64,000 bases of DNA, from positions 93,082-157,081 of the forward strand of contig NZ_BMXI01000016.1 of assembly GCF_014651675.1 (NCBI RefSeq). The letters are read 5' to 3'. The notes beneath the pieces were generated by a model, which was given only the letters and a program-made list of their open reading frames with translations, was not told the origin of the DNA and ran no database searches. A program made the position numbers and the translations under genes. The stretch is from Roseibacillus persicicus. Lineage in GTDB: Bacteria > Verrucomicrobiota > Verrucomicrobiia > Verrucomicrobiales > Akkermansiaceae. Below are positions 46,664-56,083 of this stretch, piece after piece. Every line of letters starts with the position of its first letter. Positions within the stretch are counted from its first letter, which is position 1.

Positions 46664-47569
46664 ATGGTAACGAGAAGACGGTTTTTGCAGCAGGCAGGGG
46701 TAGCATGTGCGGTGGGAGGCTTGGTCCAAGCTCAGGAATCCGAGTCCCCCGCTGAGGACTGGCCGATTGTGCTTTTCGAAAAGCCGGTCCAAGGGCTCAG
46801 CTACGAAGAGATTGCGGATGAAGTGGCCAGGATGGGCTTGCGCGGATTGGAAGCGACCATCCGCCCCACGGGACATATCCTCCCCGAAAACGCGGCGAAA
46901 GAACTCCCGGGCATGATGAAGACCTTGGAAGCGGCCGGCCTGGATACCGTCATCGCAGCCACCCGCGTCATCGAGCCCAACGAGAAGACCAGCGATTTCC
47001 TCAAGATTCTGCGCGACAACGGAATTACGAAGTATCGCACCGAATACTTTTATTACAGCAAGGACGGGGACCCCTTGACGGAAATGAAGAGCTTCCAGGA
47101 AAAGGCCAAAAAGCTCGCCGACCTGAACGAGGAGTTGGGTATGGAAGCGATCTATCAGCTGCACTCCGGCTGGAAGACGGCAGGCTCCCTTCTGTGGGAT
47201 GCCGCGATGATTTTCAAAGACCTCGACCCCAAGCGCTTTGGTCTGGGATACGATCTCCGACACACCAAGACCGATGGTGGACTTTCTTGGTCCATTACCG
47301 AACGCCTTGCGCGCAAACACATCACCGCAATCTATGTGAAGGATGCCAAGTGGGGTGGAGAGCGGAGCGACAAGCTGGTGAACGCTGCCTTGGGAACAGG
47401 GTTCGTCACCAAAGAAATGTTCGACCAAGTGCGGAAGAACCAGTCTCCGATGCCCATCAGCTTGCACATGGAGTGGGGCAAACATCAGCTCTACCCTGCG
47501 GAAACCGCCCGCGAAGCCTGGCCCCTGATTCGCCAGGACGCGGAGGTCTTGAAGAAGTGGCGGGGCTAG
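46664..47569 (+). CDS. Tat-exported sugar phosphate isomerase/epimerase-like protein
   Basis: A 301-residue protein with a twin-arginine leader (T-R-R-R-F-L-Q-Q-A-G at residues 3-12, then a hydrophobic run ending V-Q-A-Q). The mature part is a xylose isomerase-like TIM barrel (G-L-R-G-L-E-A-T then W-K-T-A-G and G-L-G-Y-D-L-R-H-T-K and Y-V-K-D-A-K-W). Exported members of this family are abundant in Planctomycetes and Verrucomicrobia and act on unknown sugars. I chose the ATG at 46664 over a TTG two codons earlier. Confidence 0.82.
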   Translation: MVTRRRFLQQAGVACAVGGLVQAQESESPAEDWPIVLFEKPVQGLSYEEIADEVARMGLRGLEATIRPTGHILPENAAKELPGMMKTLEAAGLDTVIAATRVIEPNEKTSDFLKILRDNGITKYRTEYFYYSKDGDPLTEMKSFQEKAKKLADLNEELGMEAIYQLHSGWKTAGSLLWDAAMIFKDLDPKRFGLGYDLRHTKTDGGLSWSITERLARKHITAIYVKDAKWGGERSDKLVNAALGTGFVTKEMFDQVRKNQSPMPISLHMEWGKHQLYPAETAREAWPLIRQDAEVLKKWRG

Positions 47570-47642
47570 AGTCGGGCCCGTTATAAAATCGGGCTATCTC
47601 TCCACTCGTTCTCCTCTTTCCCTTCGTCTCAAATAGAGATCG

Positions 47643-48872
47643 ATGATTCTCTCTTTGTTTCACGATATCGCAAGACTGCTCTCCGGACGCCGCCTACGGG
47701 TCACTCCGATGGACTGCTCCGAGGAGCGGCTGCGGCTCATGCTTGTTCATGTCGAAAACGAACAAGCCAGAATCACCCAACTTCACGACAAGAAGCAGGA
47801 CGAGGTCCGTCGCCTCTATCGTCTAACAGAACAGGTCGATCTGCAGTATCGACACGGGGAATATGCATTCACTCTGGACGATTGCGCGGACGACCTGGTG
47901 GGCCTGCGGGACAGGCTGGAGTCCTTGGAGGAGAAGCAACGCGCAATCTTCCATGCCCTGCAGGAAAAGGTTCTCCTCAACCGACAGGCGGCAAAGCTAG
48001 GTTCGCAAAAGAGGGTTCGCTTGAAGGACGGGATCATCCTCGCGCTCATTCTCGCCGTGCTTGGAATTCTATTCTACGAGTGGACCCACTTTCAGATCGA
48101 CTTCGGCAACCTCGACCCCAATCACCCTCACCCGCCTCTTAGCTTCTGGATATTCGACACCATTTGCTGCGCGATTTTTCTCGCCAATTTTTTCTTCGAG
48201 CTGCGCATGGCCGAGTGCAAGCGCTGGTATTGGCGAACCCGATGGATCGATATCATCACCTCCCTCCCCTTGCCCCCGGCACAACTTCTTCTTCACTTCG
48301 GACTCGGAGGAACCGAGTTCATTCGAGCAGGCCGATTTGCGAGGTTAATCCGTGCCCTGCGAGTTCTCCGCGCGTTCCGGCTCTTCTTTTTCTTCTGGCG
48401 CGGGATGGACCACTTGGCGGAAATGCTGAACATTCGACTCATGAAGAAGTCCCTTCTCGCGGGCTTCGCCCTCATTCTCGTTGGCGCCCTTGCCATCACC
48501 TCAGCCGGAGAGCAGGGACCCGGCGCGGAGAACGTGCAGGGCTTTCTACCCAGTCTCTGGTGGTCATTCACCACTCTGGTGACCGGAGGATTTGGCGATC
48601 TCTATAACCCCCAGACTCCCTTCGGTAGAGTTCTAACAGTGCTCCTCATTTTAGCTGGAATGACCATCGTCGGGGTCTTCACCGCGACTTTAACCACTAT
48701 TCTGGTTGGCCGGGAAGAACGGGCCCAGGAGTCTCGGCAGAACGAGCTGCTGGACCACATCAAGGACGACACCGACCGGACCGAATCCCTGCTGCGAGAT
48801 CTCACTGAACAGCAAAAGGAGATGGCCAGACGAATCGAACTTTTGGAAAGCCGCTGGAACCGTTCCAAATAG
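47643..48872 (+). CDS. Voltage-gated-type potassium channel with N-terminal coiled coil
   Basis: A 409-residue membrane protein. The first 120 residues are a charged coiled-coil-like segment. A six-helix channel core follows, with an S4-like helix carrying regularly spaced arginines (R-A-G-R-F-A-R-L-I-R-A-L-R-V-L-R). The pore loop W-W-S-F-T-T-L-V-T-G-G-F-G-D keeps the GFGD part of the K+ filter but has L-V-T-G in place of the usual T-x-T-T-x-G, so selectivity is uncertain. A C-terminal helical tail (about 55 residues) completes it. It is convergent with the Nudix gene. Confidence 0.82.
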   Translation: MILSLFHDIARLLSGRRLRVTPMDCSEERLRLMLVHVENEQARITQLHDKKQDEVRRLYRLTEQVDLQYRHGEYAFTLDDCADDLVGLRDRLESLEEKQRAIFHALQEKVLLNRQAAKLGSQKRVRLKDGIILALILAVLGILFYEWTHFQIDFGNLDPNHPHPPLSFWIFDTICCAIFLANFFFELRMAECKRWYWRTRWIDIITSLPLPPAQLLLHFGLGGTEFIRAGRFARLIRALRVLRAFRLFFFFWRGMDHLAEMLNIRLMKKSLLAGFALILVGALAITSAGEQGPGAENVQGFLPSLWWSFTTLVTGGFGDLYNPQTPFGRVLTVLLILAGMTIVGVFTATLTTILVGREERAQESRQNELLDHIKDDTDRTESLLRDLTEQQKEMARRIELLESRWNRSK

Positions 48873-48894
48873 GTATTACATATCGTGCAAGCTG

Positions 48895-49398
48895 TCAGGC
48901 TAACTCGACCTCGAAGAAGTCTTTCATCACTCTGCGATAGACCTCTCTCTTGAAGTCCGGCAACCATCTGAGCTTAAAGTCTTCGGGTTCTATCCATTTC
49001 ACACTCCGGAACTCGCGGGGCTTGCGCTCAATATCAATCTTGGCTTTGGAATCGTGGAGATAGCAGCGGAAATAGGTCTGCTCCTGACCGTCGAACCACC
49101 CTTTCCGCCTCTTCTTTTTCTTAATGGCAGGAGGATAAACATAGCGATATCCGCCCTTCATCTCGATAATATCATAACTTGTGGGAAGGAGTCCGATTTC
49201 TTCTTCAACTTCCCGCTTCAGGGCCTCCTCCAAAGTCTCGCCCTCATCCACTCCGCCTTGCGGAAACTGCCAGGCTCCTTTCACTTTCAACCGTTCACAG
49301 ATGAGCAAGCGCCCATCCTCTCGAACTAGCAAAATTGCAACATTGGGACGGTACTCCAGCACAGGCGACAGACTGGACTGACTTTCCTTTCGGCTCAA
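48895..49398 (-). CDS. rppH: RppH-like Nudix hydrolase
   Basis: A 167-residue Nudix hydrolase. The Nudix box starts at about residue 48 and fits G-x5-E-x7-R-E-V-x-E-E-x-G-L exactly. The preceding W-Q-F-P-Q-G-G-V and the following segment agree with RNA pyrophosphohydrolases that remove pyrophosphate from mRNA 5' ends. Diadenosine polyphosphate hydrolases of the same subfamily are the alternative. A Lys-rich insertion (about residues 95-102) is unusual. It is divergent from the next gene. Confidence 0.85.
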   Translation of the reverse strand: MSRKESQSSLSPVLEYRPNVAILLVREDGRLLICERLKVKGAWQFPQGGVDEGETLEEALKREVEEEIGLLPTSYDIIEMKGGYRYVYPPAIKKKKRRKGWFDGQEQTYFRCYLHDSKAKIDIERKPREFRSVKWIEPEDFKLRWLPDFKREVYRRVMKDFFEVELA

Positions 49399-49449
49399 TC
49401 CTCGTAACGAAGTTTTGACGTCATCCCAACCTAAGCCTACGCTTTCAAT

Positions 49450-49992
49450 ATGACTTTGTGGAAACTTCTCTTACTGTTTGGCTTTCTCGCTCTTCCCCTA
49501 AGTGCTCAAACCACTGAAGAGGGTGATGATGAAGTTCCGGAAGAAACTCAAAACGCCACCGACGAAGAAGATTTGAAGCGCTTTTGGCAACTCTCCCTGC
49601 CGGACGGACACTTCATGGTCGCCCTCGACCGAATCGCCTCTATCTCCCGTAGTTCCTATCTATTGGACGGCGGCCTGATTGTCACCGAGGTCACCATCGA
49701 CACGGTTGGCAATTCCCTCTGCCGCATCTATCAGATCACTCCTGCGGCCGAGAGCAGCCAGGTCTCCTCCGCCCAGAGGCTCACCCAACGCGCCCGGGAC
49801 CTCACCGGCCGGGCCAAGGAAGTGACCGGAGCCGATATTGAGACCATGGTGCAAAAAAATTACCCCACGACGACCCATGCCAAAACCGTCGAGTATCGGG
49901 TGAAGGAACGCGCCACTCTCGACGCGCTCTATGCCTCCCTCAACAAGGCTTGGCGTGACGGCAAGGGACGGCGCTTCGCCATAGCCAATTAG
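49450..49992 (+). CDS. Exported protein of unknown function
   Basis: A 180-residue protein with a signal peptide (residues 1-20, ending L-S-A-Q) and an acidic linker (Glu/Asp-rich, residues 21-42). The folded region of about 135 residues has no domain I recognise. It has alternating strands (S-L-P-D-G-H-F-M-V-A-L then G-L-I-V-T-E-V-T-I) and a basic C-terminal helix. It is about 80 bp upstream of pgsA, but nothing indicates a functional link. Confidence 0.65.
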   Translation: MTLWKLLLLFGFLALPLSAQTTEEGDDEVPEETQNATDEEDLKRFWQLSLPDGHFMVALDRIASISRSSYLLDGGLIVTEVTIDTVGNSLCRIYQITPAAESSQVSSAQRLTQRARDLTGRAKEVTGADIETMVQKNYPTTTHAKTVEYRVKERATLDALYASLNKAWRDGKGRRFAIAN

Positions 49993-50069
49993 TTTCCGCG
50001 CGAATTCCTGAAATCCGGGCACGAAAAACGGTCGCTTTTCGACCCACTTCACGCTCAATTCATGCAGCT

Positions 50070-50636
50070 GTGAATCTACCAAACGCCATCACTGTCGCCC
50101 GCCTTGTTCTCGCTGCCGTCTTTGTCGGCGCAGCCTCCCTTGCAACACCCGCTGGCAACCTCGTCGCTCTTGTGACATTCGTCGTGGCGGCCTTCTCTGA
50201 TTTCCTGGACGGCTATCTGGCCCGCAAACTCAATCTGGTTACTTCTCTCGGCAAATTGCTCGATCCTCTGGCGGACAAAATTCTAGTCTCAGCCGCCTTC
50301 ATCCACCTGTCCGCAGCTGGCCTCTGCCCCGTCTGGGTCACCTCCCTCATCATTGCCAGAGAGTTTCTCGTCACCGGCCTCCGGCAGATTGCGGTGGAAC
50401 AAGGCGAGGTCATTGCCGCCGATAATCTGGGCAAGTGGAAGACGACTTTCCAACTGACCTTCTGCATTGCCGCTCTCATCTGGCTCCTGGTGGAAAACAA
50501 CCCGGAAAGCCCCCTTCACGGCCTGACAAAACCGAACGGATGGCTTCTTCTCGTCTCACTCTATGGAGCATTCGCACTCACAGCCTTGTCGGGTTTCAAC
50601 TACACTTGGAAAGGACGACACCTCTTGAAGGGCTAG
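50070..50636 (+). CDS. pgsA: PgsA, phosphatidylglycerophosphate synthase
   Basis: A 188-residue inner-membrane enzyme that makes phosphatidylglycerol phosphate from CDP-diacylglycerol and glycerol 3-phosphate. The CDP-alcohol phosphotransferase signature is complete, with the pattern D-x2-D-G-x2-A-R-x8-G-x3-D-x3-D beginning near residue 48. The N-terminal L-P-N-A-I-T-V-A-R-L motif and four to five hydrophobic helices fit the family. The start is GTG at 50070; an ATG eight bases earlier is out of frame. Confidence 0.93.
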   Translation: MNLPNAITVARLVLAAVFVGAASLATPAGNLVALVTFVVAAFSDFLDGYLARKLNLVTSLGKLLDPLADKILVSAAFIHLSAAGLCPVWVTSLIIAREFLVTGLRQIAVEQGEVIAADNLGKWKTTFQLTFCIAALIWLLVENNPESPLHGLTKPNGWLLLVSLYGAFALTALSGFNYTWKGRHLLKG

Positions 50637-50811
50637 CTCGTTGACCACGAGCAAGAAGCGCCAGTCCTCCCTGCCGCACCCCTTGCGCCGCCCCGTCGGG
50701 TCTGGTCCCGACAATGCAATCCCTGACGGAATTCTTCGTGGATTCTCCGGCCTGATCGATTCAATACTGCGGGATAACCGACGCCCCAGATTCGCCCCTA
50801 TTTTTTACACC

Positions 50812-52116
50812 ATGAAGCTGCTCCCCCTCCTTTTTGTATCCTTCTCCTTGTTAGCCTCAGCAGCGGAAAAGCCGAACATCCTGTTTCTTCTCTCTGACGA
50901 TCAGGCGTGGGGCGACTACAGCTTCATGGGACACCCCCACATTGAGACCCCGCACCTCGACAAGCTCGCCTCCCAAAGCCTCACTTTCAAACGCGGCTAC
51001 ACCCCGGTTCCCCTCTGTCGCCCGTCTTTGGCCAGTATTCTAACCGGCCTCCATCCCCACCAGCATCAGGTCACCGGCAACGACGTTGCTCTCCCCCAAG
51101 AGGCTGGCAACCCTCAGTTGGGGCGCAAGGATCCACGCTACGCGGAAAAGTTCACAGAAGTCACCGCCCAATGGCGTAAACATCCCAACTGGATTCGCTC
51201 GCTCAAAGAAAGCGGCTATCGCAGCCTGCAAACCGGCAAGTGGTGGGAAGGCCGCCCTGTCGAAGAAGGCGACTTCACCCAAGGAATGACCTTCGGCACC
51301 CCTGACAAAGGCGGGCGACACGGCGACGCGGGCCTCGACATCGGCCGCAAAGGCATCCAGCCCATCAAGGATTTCGTCCAAGCATCCGGCGACCAGCCCT
51401 GGTTCGTCTGGTATGGCGTCTTTCTCCCCCACACCCCTCACAATCCGCCACAAGAGCTTCTGAACAAGTATCTCAAGAAGACCGACAACCCGAACATCGC
51501 CGCCTATTGGGCCTGCTGCGAGTGGCTCGATCAGACCATCGGAGAGCTCATGTCTTTCCTCGAGGAAAGAGGGGAACTGGAAAACACCCTTATCATCTAC
51601 ACCTGTGACAATGGCTGGATCCAAGACCCCGAGCGTCTCAATCGCTTCAATCCCCGCTCCAAGCAAACCGTCTACGAAGGAGGAATTCGCACCCCTATTC
51701 TTTTCTCTTGGAAAGACCGGATCCAACCCCGCATTGATGACATCAACCTCGCCTCCAATCTCGATATCTGGCCAACCGCGGCTGCTCTCTGCAACACCCC
51801 TCTGCCCGAAGGGCTGACGGGAATCGACCTCACAAAATTCGCTGAAGTTGAGAACCGAACCACCATTTACGGAGCAGACTACAGTCACGATATGGTCGAG
51901 CTCGGCTCTCCCGAAAAGAGCCTGGAGTTCCGCTACATCATCGACGGCGACTGGAAGCTCATTCAGCCCCACGCCCCTCGCAGTCCCGAGGCACAGCCCG
52001 AACTCTACAATCTCAAGAACGACCCCCACGAGAAGGAAAACCTGGTGGCCCGCCAACCGGATCGAGCCAAGGCCCTCCTATCAAAGCTGAATGCCTGGTG
52101 GACTCCCAAGAAGTAG
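50812..52116 (+). CDS. Exported sulfatase with an atypical activation motif
   Basis: A 434-residue sulfatase-family protein. The ATG at 50812 starts a signal peptide (ending A-S-A-A-E). The metal-binding L-L-S-D-D-Q-A-W-G-D motif and Y-T-C-D-N-G are present. At the activation site the sequence is P-L-C-R-P-S-L-A-S-I-L-T-G: the cysteine and proline are kept, but the arginine of C-x-P-x-R is replaced by leucine. Such CRPSL forms occur in some sulfatase subfamilies, so it may still be active. It is the second exported sulfatase in the window. Confidence 0.88.
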   Translation: MKLLPLLFVSFSLLASAAEKPNILFLLSDDQAWGDYSFMGHPHIETPHLDKLASQSLTFKRGYTPVPLCRPSLASILTGLHPHQHQVTGNDVALPQEAGNPQLGRKDPRYAEKFTEVTAQWRKHPNWIRSLKESGYRSLQTGKWWEGRPVEEGDFTQGMTFGTPDKGGRHGDAGLDIGRKGIQPIKDFVQASGDQPWFVWYGVFLPHTPHNPPQELLNKYLKKTDNPNIAAYWACCEWLDQTIGELMSFLEERGELENTLIIYTCDNGWIQDPERLNRFNPRSKQTVYEGGIRTPILFSWKDRIQPRIDDINLASNLDIWPTAAALCNTPLPEGLTGIDLTKFAEVENRTTIYGADYSHDMVELGSPEKSLEFRYIIDGDWKLIQPHAPRSPEAQPELYNLKNDPHEKENLVARQPDRAKALLSKLNAWWTPKK

Positions 52117-52276
52117 CTCCACACAAGCAGCGACTTCGCATGCTCCCACCGCATTGAAGCAAAAGACCTGCAAGCGCAACCGCAGGCTTGGGGACGACGA
52201 AATGGAGGCAAAAAAACGGAGAGCAAACCCTCGCGAGTTTTCCCCGTCCAAATCGCGCTCTGGCGTCCTTTTTGAC

Positions 52277-53851
52277 CTAGTGTCTGAAGTGGCGATGTCC
52301 GGTGAAGACCATGGCCAAGCCCGCGGCATCGGCTGCGGCGATGACTTCTTCATCCCGAATCGATCCGCCGGGTTGGATACACGCCGTCGCGCCCGCCTCA
52401 ATCGCGGCATCCAATCCATCCGCGAAGGGGAACATGGCGTCGGAGGCGATGATGCTGCCTTTCAGCGAAAGCCCAGCCTGCTCGGCCTTCCAACACGCAA
52501 TGCGGGAGGAGTCCACGCGGCTCATCTGACCGGCTCCGATTCCAAGAGTGCGATCGGAACCTGAGAACACGATGGCGTTGGACTTCACGTGCTTCACCAC
52601 GCGCCAACCGAAGCGCATCGCAATGAGTTCCTCCTGTGTGGGAGGACGCTTGCTGACCACTTTGCCTTCGAGGTTCTCGAGACCTTTGATTTCGAAGTCG
52701 CGGTCCATGATCATGAGACCTCCCGGACATGAGCGAATGACCTGCTCCTTTTTCTCCTCGCGATAAGCGTCCTCGTGCATGTGCATCAGGCGCAAATTCT
52801 TCTTTTTCTGCAAAATGGCGCGGGCCTCGGGGAGATAGTCCGGCGCGATGATGACGTCGGTGAAAATCTCCGAAATCACGCGAGCCAAGCCTTCGTCGAT
52901 GGGCCGGTTGCAGACGATCACGCCGCCAAAGGGAGCCTGGCGATCGGTCTCGAAGGCTTTGCTCCAAGCTTCGCGCAAATCGTCGTCGTCCTGCCCCACC
53001 CCACAGGGATTGGTGTGCTTCAGGATTCCCACCGTCGGGCGCTTGAAATCAAGAATCAGGTCCGCGGCGGCCTCGATATCAAGGATGTTGGTGTAGCTCA
53101 GCTCTTTGCCTTGCAGCTGGGAGAAATAGTCGGAAAAATTACCGTAGAGACGAGCCGCCTGATGCGGGTTGTCCCCGTAACGAAGCTCGCGGTCCAAAGG
53201 AAGGCTCACCGAGAAGCTTCCTGCGGTTCCCTCGTCGGTCTGGCCCAAGTAGTTGGCAATGGCGCCATCATACTCGTTGGTGCGACGGAAAACCTTGAGC
53301 GCCAGCTCCTCGCGAAGACGCAGACTGGTCTCCCCTTTCTTGGTAGTCTCGCCCCCAAGCTCCTCGACCTCCGCCATTTCTTCCAAAACTCGGTCATAGT
53401 CGGTCGGGTCGGTCACCACCGTGACGGCGGCGTAGTTCTTGGCCGCGCTACGCAGCATGGAAGGGCCACCGATGTCGATTTTCTCAATGGCTTCCGCCAA
53501 AGTCACTCCCTCTTTGGCAACTGTTTCTTCAAAGGGGTAAAGATTGACCACGACCAAGTCGATGGGCGGAATCTTGTGCTTTTTGGCCTGGGCTTGGTGC
53601 TCGGTGGAATCGCGCCGCTGCAAGAGTCCCCCGTGAACCATGGGGTGCAGAGTCTTCAAGCGGCCCTCGAACAGCTCGGGCTCGCCTGTGTAGTCAGAGA
53701 CATCAATGACTTCCAGACCCGCCTCGCGCAGAGCTGCGGCAGTGCCTCCGGTCGAAAGAAGTTCCACACCAAAGTCCTCGGCCAAACGGCGAGCAAAGAC
53801 AACCAAGCCAGTTTTATCCGACACCGAAAGAAGAGCACGTTGTATAGGCAT
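52277..53851 (-). CDS. purH: PurH, AICAR transformylase/IMP cyclohydrolase
   Basis: A 524-residue bifunctional enzyme for the last two steps of purine synthesis. The N-terminal IMP cyclohydrolase domain has L-L-S-V-S-D-K-T-G (residues 6-14), L-L-S-T-G-G-T-A and G-R-x-K-T-L-H-P. The AICAR transformylase domain has the R-Y-G-D-N-P-H-Q motif near the middle and the C-terminal S-D-A-M-F-P-F region and Q-P-G-G-S-I-R-D. The ATG at 53851 fits the family N-terminus; another ATG five codons upstream is possible. It uses 10-formyl-THF, which FolD in this window supplies. Confidence 0.96.
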   Translation of the reverse strand: MPIQRALLSVSDKTGLVVFARRLAEDFGVELLSTGGTAAALREAGLEVIDVSDYTGEPELFEGRLKTLHPMVHGGLLQRRDSTEHQAQAKKHKIPPIDLVVVNLYPFEETVAKEGVTLAEAIEKIDIGGPSMLRSAAKNYAAVTVVTDPTDYDRVLEEMAEVEELGGETTKKGETSLRLREELALKVFRRTNEYDGAIANYLGQTDEGTAGSFSVSLPLDRELRYGDNPHQAARLYGNFSDYFSQLQGKELSYTNILDIEAAADLILDFKRPTVGILKHTNPCGVGQDDDDLREAWSKAFETDRQAPFGGVIVCNRPIDEGLARVISEIFTDVIIAPDYLPEARAILQKKKNLRLMHMHEDAYREEKKEQVIRSCPGGLMIMDRDFEIKGLENLEGKVVSKRPPTQEELIAMRFGWRVVKHVKSNAIVFSGSDRTLGIGAGQMSRVDSSRIACWKAEQAGLSLKGSIIASDAMFPFADGLDAAIEAGATACIQPGGSIRDEEVIAAADAAGLAMVFTGHRHFRH

Positions 53852-54017
53852 AATCAGGTCCCGCAAAATGGAATCGACGGGACCAACGGGTTAATGGCGG
53901 CTTGCCATTCAAACAAGCGAAATCCTCACTCCGGAGAGCGAGGCCTTGGACAGCGAATGTATTGCGGGGGAAAACGGAGACACTCGCTCCGGCCGTCACC
54001 GACTGAAAAGTCCTCCC

Positions 54018-54875
54018 TTACCCCAACCAGCGCTGCCCGAGGCCGCCATAAGTCTCGATACGCCTGTCGCGGAAGAACGGCCACCATCGGCGGTGGTCTT
54101 CGAGAGCTTTCAAATCACAGTCAAAAAGGACGTTCTCGGTCTCCCCCACGGAACCCTTCGCGACCACGCGCCCCATGAAGTCGCTGACGAAGCTTTGACC
54201 CCAGAACTCCGTGCCGTCCTCTTCCCCCACGCGATTGATGGCGGCGACGTAGCATCCGTTGGCCACCGCATGACCACACTGCACGGTCTGCCAGGCATGA
54301 TGCTGCCCTTCCCCGAGCTCGGCCTTTTCCTCCGGCAACCAGCCAATGGCCGTAGGGTAAAAGAGAATTTCGGCTCCGGCCAGGGCCATGAGGCGCGCGC
54401 CCTCGGGATACCATTGATCCCAGCAAATCAGGACCCCGATGGTCCCGAACTTGGTCTTCCAGACGGGATACCCCTGGTCGCCGGGAGTGAAGTAGAATTT
54501 CTCCTCGAATCCCGGATCCTGCGGAATGTGATTCTTGCGATAGGTCCCCATCAACGAACCGTCGGCATCAATCACTACCGCAGTATTGTGATAAACCCCC
54601 GCCGCCCGCCGCTCGAACAGCGCCCCCACCACGACCACCCCACAAAGCGCGGCCACCTCCTGCAGCGCCTCGGTGGTCGGCCCCGGAATCGGTTCCGCCA
54701 AATCGAAAAGATCCGGGTCCTCCACCGTGCAGAAGTAACTCGTCGTGAACAACTCCTGCGTGCACACAATCTGGGCTCCCCCGGCAGCAGCTTCCCGAAT
54801 CCGCGCAACAGTCCAAGCGACGTTCTCGGCAGCGGAACCGCAGTCCTTTCCCTGAATGAGTGCAATCTTTGGCAT
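54018..54875 (-). CDS. aguB: N-carbamoylputrescine amidase (nitrilase family)
   Basis: A 285-residue carbon-nitrogen hydrolase. The catalytic triad is visible as Glu in C-T-Q-E-L-F (about residue 41), Lys in Y-R-K-N-H-I-P (about 115) and Cys in V-L-I-C-W-D-Q-W-Y-P-E (about 150). The W-D-Q-W-Y-P-E variant and the total length match AguB, which turns N-carbamoylputrescine into putrescine in the agmatine route. No agmatine deiminase gene is adjacent in the window. Confidence 0.92.
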   Translation of the reverse strand: MPKIALIQGKDCGSAAENVAWTVARIREAAAGGAQIVCTQELFTTSYFCTVEDPDLFDLAEPIPGPTTEALQEVAALCGVVVVGALFERRAAGVYHNTAVVIDADGSLMGTYRKNHIPQDPGFEEKFYFTPGDQGYPVWKTKFGTIGVLICWDQWYPEGARLMALAGAEILFYPTAIGWLPEEKAELGEGQHHAWQTVQCGHAVANGCYVAAINRVGEEDGTEFWGQSFVSDFMGRVVAKGSVGETENVLFDCDLKALEDHRRWWPFFRDRRIETYGGLGQRWLG

Positions 54876-55004
54876 GGGCGCATTGGAAATGAATTCGGGG
54901 AAAAGAAAAATTCAAAATCAAAATTCGGCGCGAATTCGCTTTTCCGACTGTCCGCCTTTAGCCTTGATGGCAGCGCTTTCCGACCACACCTTGTCTTCGC
55001 ACAC

Positions 55005-55283
55005 ATGGAACTTGATATCCTAGACGTCTCTTTCGACACCAAAGTGATTAAGCCCCGAGAAATCGAGGAGGCTTTGGAAGATCCCTTTGCCGTCCGGCTT
55101 TTGCCTGAAAATGACCGCGCGGATGGAGAGTCCCGCTTTTACGCCATCGGCAAATCCATTTCGAATCGTTACATCTTTCTCGCCTTCTCCACCGATGGCA
55201 AGAAAGTGCGCGTCGTCGCAGCCCGCGACGCTAGCCCAGACGAACAAACCTTTTACGAACGCAAGTTCGCCGAGTTCAAGTAA
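55005..55283 (+). CDS. BrnT-like type II toxin
   Basis: A 92-residue protein starting at the ATG at 55005. The second half (R-F-Y-A-I-G-K-S then Y-I-F-L-A-F-S then V-R-V-V-A-A-R-D-A-S-P-D-E) fits the BrnT ribonuclease-toxin family pattern, in which the I-G-x-S strand and the I-S-A-R-x-A segment are conserved. The N-terminal F-D-T-K-x-x-x-x-x-R-E-I-E-E-A-L-E-D-P segment also resembles the family but with changes. It overlaps the next gene as TAATG, toxin first and antitoxin second, as usual for BrnT/BrnA. It is easily missed because a long frame on the same strand runs through it from upstream. Confidence 0.75.
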   Translation: MELDILDVSFDTKVIKPREIEEALEDPFAVRLLPENDRADGESRFYAIGKSISNRYIFLAFSTDGKKVRVVAARDASPDEQTFYERKFAEFK

Positions 55284-55558
55284 TGAAGACCATCACCAGT
55301 TGGGACGAGATTCCAGATTTCGAGGAAGAAGAGGACGAAGCCAAGTTCTGGGCCACTCACGAGTTGGCTCCACGCTTGATGCAAGGCTCTCTCCACGCCC
55401 CTGATTCTCGCGAATCCACCACCATCACCCTGCGCTTCGACCCGCGCATGCTGTCACGCATCAAGCGCATCGCCCGTTCCCGCTTCCTGAACTACCAGTC
55501 CATGATCAAGCAATGGCTGGCCGAGCGTCTGGAAGACGAAATGCGCAAAATGGACTAG
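55283..55558 (+). CDS. BrnA/CopG-like antitoxin
   Basis: A 91-residue protein. The N-terminus is acidic (E-E-E-E-D-E). The C-terminal half is a ribbon-helix-helix-like DNA-binding domain (T-T-I-T-L-R-F-D-P-R-M-L then I-K-R-I-A and L-N-Y-Q-S-M-I-K-Q-W-L), which matches BrnA/CopG-type antitoxins. It would neutralise the upstream BrnT-like toxin and repress the operon. Its start overlaps the toxin stop by one base. Confidence 0.8.
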   Translation: MKTITSWDEIPDFEEEEDEAKFWATHELAPRLMQGSLHAPDSRESTTITLRFDPRMLSRIKRIARSRFLNYQSMIKQWLAERLEDEMRKMD

Positions 55559-55582
55559 AACGGACGCGCAGTCCTTCCTGCC

Positions 55583-55984
55583 ATGAAGCTCCCCTCCTTC
55601 TGTCAGCGCGCTTCTCTGTGGAGCGCGCTTTTTACGATCTGGTTTGTCACTCTTTGGCTGCTTTCCAGCCGCCCCGGTCCCGGCCCTCAGCTGGAGATGG
55701 TCATCCCCATCGATAAGGTGCTGCACTTCGGCTATTTCTTTGGTGGGGCAGGCTTGCTCTCGGCGGCCTTGTTTCTTCAGCGCAAAAAGGCCCTGCACTG
55801 GAGCACGATCCACCTGCTGGTCATCCTCGCCCTCTTCGCAGTGGGCTCCCTCGATGAGTGGCACCAGTCCTGGTATGTCTTTCGCTCGGGCAATGATGCC
55901 GGCGACCTGACTGCCGACATCATTGGCGCCCTTTGCGGAACGCTTCTCTTCCGAAAGCTGCAGCCGCGGGTTTTTCCTCAATAA
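55583..55984 (+). CDS. VanZ-like family membrane protein
   Basis: A 133-residue protein with about four transmembrane helices. The VanZ-like signature is recognisable: D-K-V-L-H-F-G-Y-F-F after the first helix, and D-E-W-H-Q-S-W-Y-V-F-R-S-G-N-D-A-G-D-L-T-A-D in the third segment (polar Glu/Gln/Arg/Asp residues in the membrane). The function of most VanZ-like proteins is unknown; teicoplanin resistance is documented for only a few. It follows the antitoxin gene by 24 bp and may be cotranscribed. Confidence 0.82.
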   Translation: MKLPSFCQRASLWSALFTIWFVTLWLLSSRPGPGPQLEMVIPIDKVLHFGYFFGGAGLLSAALFLQRKKALHWSTIHLLVILALFAVGSLDEWHQSWYVFRSGNDAGDLTADIIGALCGTLLFRKLQPRVFPQ

Positions 55985-56083
55985 TCAATTGCCTCGAAGG
56001 CGCTTTTCCTTCAACCCGTCCCGCAAACACCGGAAGCGAAATGTCTGGATTCCAGACTCCAGATTCTAAACTCTCTCAAGAAC

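Noticed and set aside
52169..52195. Hairpin CCTGC/GCAGG between the second sulfatase gene and purH
   Set aside because: Short stem and no T-tract on either strand; not a convincing terminator.
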